Below, one piece after another: positions 59,701-64,000 of a DNA stretch of 64,000 nt; position 1 is the first letter of the stretch, and each line of letters opens with the position of its first letter. The stretch comes from Trogon surrucura (taxonomy: Eukaryota; Chordata; Aves; Trogoniformes; Trogonidae): positions 17,461,487 to 17,525,486 of the forward strand of contig CM036622.1 in NCBI GenBank assembly GCA_020746105.1, in the 5' to 3' direction. Both the position numbers and the translations under genes were made by a program. A model generated the notes under the pieces. The model saw only the letters and a list, made by a program, of their open reading frames with translations, had not been told where the DNA came from and ran no database searches.

Positions 59701-60805
59701 CACTGAGGACAAGTGGTGACATCCAGGGCTACAGTAAGTCAGTAAGATGAAAACCATCATTCCCACAATGGCTCCAAGATAAACAGAAGCTGTCCTCAGC
59801 CTTTACCCAACTCTTCCCGGCTGCCTGCATTCGGGCACTGAGCTGCATGGGCTCAGTAGGTCACTGCCCACCTCCCACAGAGGCCCAGGTATGAGCCTGG
59901 CTCTTCCCTTGCCTGCCCAGGGAGGGTGGCCCAGGCGGGATGCTTGAAGCACCGCACCACCAAGGTTGCTTTGCAGATGAGCTATCCCATTATTTATAGG
60001 GGGACATGCTGAGATCAACCTCCAGCAGTTCCCTTGGAACTGGTGGAATATTCCAGCTGTACTATAATCCTGCAGCGATGAATAAAGAAGGGGACACACT
60101 CACATATTTGATGTTCAAGGCTGAGCAGTGAGAAATGTGGAAATCCTATGCTGACCAAATGGATAAACACCTGTGACCATGCCTTTACTTATTGACTTGA
60201 CAGAATTATTAACCACAACCTTTCTCTAATCTTTCCTGTAGCTTTATTTTGAAATTTTCATCTCCCTATGTCCTCTCACCTGATCACATAACAACTCAGC
60301 ATCCTAAAGAAGGAATCCACAGCAGAGCAGAATTGTTCAAAATATGAAGAATAATTTCTTCTTCTCCTATACTATTTACAGATTACAGCCTCTTGTTTTC
60401 AATAAAAATTTTAAACTACAGTTACTTGTTTTCAGTAGAACTTTTAAACCTGCAATGGTGCATCTTTGTTCTGATACATTTTGATGCAGAACTGCTGGGT
60501 TTTGGTTCTGCAATAATCATATTTGATTGGTTTCTGCTTTAAATGCACTGTAATGCAACCATAACAGTACACTGCTTTTCCATGCTTAGCATATTCATTA
60601 CCTTGTCTTTCTCTCAACTTCTAGATTTGCATGCAAGAAATCTGTGTCACAGAGAATGCAATCTGTAAGCCAATAAAATTTTGTCCCATAGGAGGAAGGA
60701 GTCGAAGTGGTATACGTAGCTCAGACAAAGAATAAGAAGTACATACAAGATCATGGTCCTGAATCACATGAAAGGCCCATAGTCCAAGCACAGCGTGCAG
60801 GTAGA
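56771..60805. other. Gene-free upstream interval
   Basis: No exon or transposon recognised. 57,900-58,380 has a 154-codon minus-strand ORF, Cys- and His-rich but without a known spacing pattern. The TA/CA repeat lies here. Confidence 0.55.
59068..59130. repeat. Alternating TA/CA simple repeat
   Basis: TATATACACATATGTATG-like sequence followed by CACACAG units; a purine-pyrimidine alternating tract. Confidence 0.8.
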
Positions 60806-61449
60806 GAATCACAGAATGTTAGGGGTTGGAAGGGACCTCGTAAGATCATCTAGTCCAACCCCCCTGCCAGAGCAGGATCACCTAGGGCAGGCCACACAGG
60901 AGCGCTTCCAGGTGAGTTTTGAGTGTCTCCAGAGAAGAAGACTCCACAACCTCTCTGGGCAGCCTGTTCCAGGATTCTGTCAATCTCACAGTGAAGTTTT
61001 TCCTAATGTTTTTGTGGAACCTCCTGTGCTCCAGCTTGAACCTGTTGCCCCTTGTCCTATCACTGGACATCGCTGAGAAGAGCCTGTTTCTGTCCTCCTG
61101 ACACTCACCTTTATAAACATTAGTGAGGTCACCTCTCAGCTTCCTCTTCTCCAAGCTAAGGAGACCCAGCTCCTTCAGCCTTTCCTCATAAGGGAAATGT
61201 TGCACTCCCTTCACCATCTTTGTGGCTCTGCACTGGACTCTTTCAAGCAGCTCCCTGTCCTTCTTGAACTGAGGGACCCAGAACTGGACACAATATTCCA
61301 GATGCAGCCTCACCAGGGCAGAGTAGAGGGGGATCTATCGATCTCTGGATCTACTAGCCACACCCCTTCTAATACACCCCAGGATGCCATTGGCCTTCTT
61401 GGCCACAAGGGCACATTGCTGGCTCATGTTCAGCAGGGTGTCCACCAGA
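60806..61449 (-). mobile_element. CR1 retrotransposon, about 640 bp
   Basis: Minus-strand CR1 with the common 3' UTR and ORF2 C-terminus (143-codon frame at 60882-61313: [25 protein letters not shown], [17 protein letters not shown]). Upstream, [20 protein letters not shown] is still readable at 61335-61460 in another frame. Beyond about 61,449 the similarity stops where an LTR-like sequence begins. Confidence 0.93.
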
Positions 61450-61700
61450 ACAGTTTTTGCAAGAAGGAGCAAAAGGACTCCGGCTGCAGTTCGATCAGGC
61501 ATTGGCTTTATTGACAAAACCAGACCATGATGTCTCTGGTTCCCTGACAATTGCCTGCCCACTCCTATGGCTCAAGTCTTTGCCCCTCAGAGCAGTCTGT
61601 AAGAATATTGGGAAGACTATGCTGTAAATCAAGCCTTGGGGGTAGTTCCACTTAATAATCACCCCCTCCTAAAAGACTGTGTTTTTAACCCTGCTTACTT
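61450..61700 (-). mobile_element. Possible LTR fragment at the 5' edge of a CR1
   Basis: The minus strand reads AATAAA (about 61,507-61,512) followed by GCCAATGCCTGATCG, CTGCAGCCGGAGTCC and TTTTGCTCCTTCTTGC. This resembles the R-U5 end of a bird retroviral LTR as I remember it. The other border is not clear. Confidence is low because only the poly(A) region is recognisable. Confidence 0.3.
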
Positions 61701-64000
61701 CAGTGATCAGTTCCAGTGTGCAGTCTTACCAACTGCTGCATCGGCACTTCGAAGGTGATGAGCAGCATTATAGGAACAAAACCAAAGAGCTGTGGGCAGA
61801 AACTTCCTCTGTTTTTCACAGGCACCCTGTTGAATCCTCCCCAGCATATTAGCATCTGCCAGGGCATGCTGGCCAGGCTGCTGCCTGCAGCACCCAGGGC
61901 TGGGGTTCTGCACTCAGAAGAGGTAGATCCGTGCACCACTGAGTGCCCAGCAGTGCTCATCTGACCCAGTTCAGGCTCAGACATGTGGTCACATTGGTCC
62001 ACACACATGATGGAGGCTCAGCCAGCCACAGGCAGGTAGGCAGCACCCGGCCAAGTGTAAAGGGTGTTGGTGCGCAGTCAACCTGTCGCTGCATTTTGAA
62101 GAAATCTGAGACCAGGTGTGGATGTACCCACCCACAATCTGAGGCCAGCGGCCACAGCACTTCTGATTTAATACTAACAATCTTAAAACCAGATTTGCTG
62201 GGCCACGGTTCAACAAATGGTTGTGGGTCCTGACTCACTGCGGCATTTTAAGGCACATGGAGCTAAATGATTTTCCTGAAAGTGCTGCACTCTCAGCTCT
62301 GGCAGTTTGGCTGCTGGTCTGGCCAGAGTGCAGCTGTGGGGCTGGGGCAGTAACACCATCAGCCCTCCAAGCTCTAAGTCGAGCAGCGATCAGAGAGCTA
62401 AAGCAGCCAGTGCTGGTTTCTCTTTCCAGGTTTGATATCAAACACTCAGGACAGAGGCAGTTACACCTCTCTCTCAGAAACAACTCTTGGCTGCCTGCCT
62501 TCCTCTATGCTCACTCACATAAAAATCCGCCAATTCAGAATTGTAACAGGCAGTGGCAGATTAAGCCTAGTTGCACTTTCTGTCTCTCTCAGCAAAGTGC
62601 AATCTGGTGGTATCTAACATGGCTAAGAGCTACAATGATGATTTCCTATGGCTTCATTAACATAAAGCAGCTCAGGCCACTCCCAAGATCACAGCACTTT
62701 GCTTTGGGACATGCCCTTTTCATCAGTCTTACTGGCAGCTGTAGTTGGGCTGGTCCAACCATTGGTAGGATCTCCCTGTCAGCCAGAAACCCAAATCAGG
62801 TCTTAAAATCCTCAGTAGTAGCCCAGATCCCCACACGGTGTGCTAGGGGTCGTACACTGTGCCACAGGGGCCAGCATCCATGGGAGAGGACCAAGGTGAT
62901 TCCATAAATCTGCTAGAGTGCTAGAGCACGGCTAACTGAAACCATAGCCTCACAAGCTTCAGTAGCTGCACTGGGTGCCCATTGCCCGAGGAAAGGCTCT
63001 ACCAAAGTTCTCTTTACACTTGCTCCCCCTTGCTCATTCTTTACTTCTAAATAAGTGTTTGCCAGAGACTTCGTATTTCTCTGCAAAGATGTGGACTCTG
63101 CACAGTGCTACTCAGCTGACAGGTCTACATGAAAGGTCTACATAAAAAGAGAGGTGGAAATAACATTTGTAACAAGAAGTCCTACAAAATTTCTAGTGTC
63201 ATTTCATTATAAAAAAACAGGTTAAGGATTATATAAAAGTACTCGGTATAGCAAAACTACTGTTAAGGTGGTCCGCTTTAAAATTTGCACACAGGGACAT
63301 TTGAACTGTGACAGCCAAAAAAAAAAGTTTCACAATTACATCAACTTTGTAAGCTGAACTGTTACTACCATTCACAGGAAAATAAACCAGTGACTAAACA
63401 AAAAAAAAAAAATTGACAAGGTTCTCCCCCATCATATTTCTCAACAGCAATGAGAACAACTCTCCCTGGCTGTGACTCATACTGAGTTGGCAGGGATTCC
63501 CCAGGGCTGAAACACCTCCTGTAAGTTTAGTCCCCGCGTCTTCCCGCAGAGCCCCTTCCCGACGCCTCTGTCCCCTGATGGCTCAGCAGCGCAGTGATCT
63601 CCTACCCAGAGAGCCCCAGCTACACCTCTCCTGTTTCTTACTTTTTGGCATGGGCAAGTCCATGGTGTAGGCATCCTTACTATTGCCTCGAGCTGTCTTG
63701 CACCAGTGGCGGTCCTTCTCCGTCTTAAACCCAGTTCCCACCTTCCCAGGAGTGCGCTGGATCCACGTCCTGCTGCACCGTACACGTGTTCCTGCTGCCC
63801 TGGGATGGGCAGGGTAGCCACTGGTTGAGACAGCCCCTAATGTCCTCCCACAACCACCCATGAATTGCCCCATCACCACTCCACATCCATAGAGCTGCTG
63901 GAGGCTAATTTACCTGAGAGCTGTCCTTGTCCAGCTGTGTTTCCTGCAGCCAGCACCGGAATACGTCAGGGTACAAAACCAGCTTTTTACGGTCTTAACA
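61701..64000. other. Interval with unrecognised ORFs
   Basis: It holds a 228-codon plus-strand ORF (62221-62907), the longest outside CpG islands and repeats, and two overlapping minus-strand ORFs at 63477-63879 with coding-like composition. None matches a family I know. Retroviral or non-coding-RNA origin cannot be excluded. Poly(A) runs lie near 63,318 and 63,398. Confidence 0.4.

Noticed and set aside
1..64000. Exons of neighbouring genes, tRNAs, miRNAs or a CRISPR array
   Set aside because: None found on either strand by eye; the locus is a gene desert apart from EOMES, and CRISPR is not expected in a bird genome.

Overview
This is a stretch of vertebrate, almost certainly avian, nuclear genome. 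Two things show this. It holds a gene with GT-AG introns coding for a T-box factor, and it carries nine to ten CR1 non-LTR retrotransposon copies, most of them 5' truncated, with the 3' end structure typical of bird CR1. A long solo-LTR-like element of a type I recall from bird genomes supports the same reading. The species cannot be fixed from the sequence. There are no operons, CRISPR arrays, tRNAs or other prokaryotic features.

The only protein-coding gene I can support is EOMES (eomesodermin, TBR2) on the minus strand. Its CDS runs from the ATG at 49690 to the stop at 45901 in six exons. All ten splice sites could be placed to the base and the reading frame closes: 1995 nt, 664 residues. 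A second in-frame acceptor inside exon 6 gives a 645-residue form. The difference is 19 residues, the same as between the two known human isoforms. A TATA box (49784-49789) and a CCAAT box (49871-49875) lie upstream, and the best poly(A) signal is at 44864-44869.

Layout: 1-30 kb is AT-rich, gene-free sequence with scattered CR1 copies. 30.3-36.2 kb is a repeat cluster: a decayed Ty3/gypsy-like reverse transcriptase fragment, a ~1.2 kb LTR-like element and several CR1 pieces, one of which looks like a 5'-inverted (twin-primed) insertion. 36.2-60.8 kb is free of recognisable transposons and holds EOMES plus three CpG-rich zones: 42.1-44.5 kb downstream of the gene, 48.2-52.3 kb at its promoter and first exons, and 55.7-56.8 kb upstream. 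AT-rich blocks rich in homeodomain-like motifs at 43.5-43.8 kb and 54.9-55.6 kb are my candidates for regulatory DNA. 60.8-64.0 kb returns to repeat-bearing sequence: a CR1, an LTR-like piece, and a few short unrecognised ORFs near the end.

The window therefore reads as a developmental-regulator locus: one transcription factor gene in a gene desert, with CpG islands and probable enhancers around it and transposons kept outside. I found no previously undescribed multi-gene system. The most unusual items are the gypsy-like RT relic, the downstream CpG island with its neighbouring AT-rich block, and the sharply bounded transposon-free interval.
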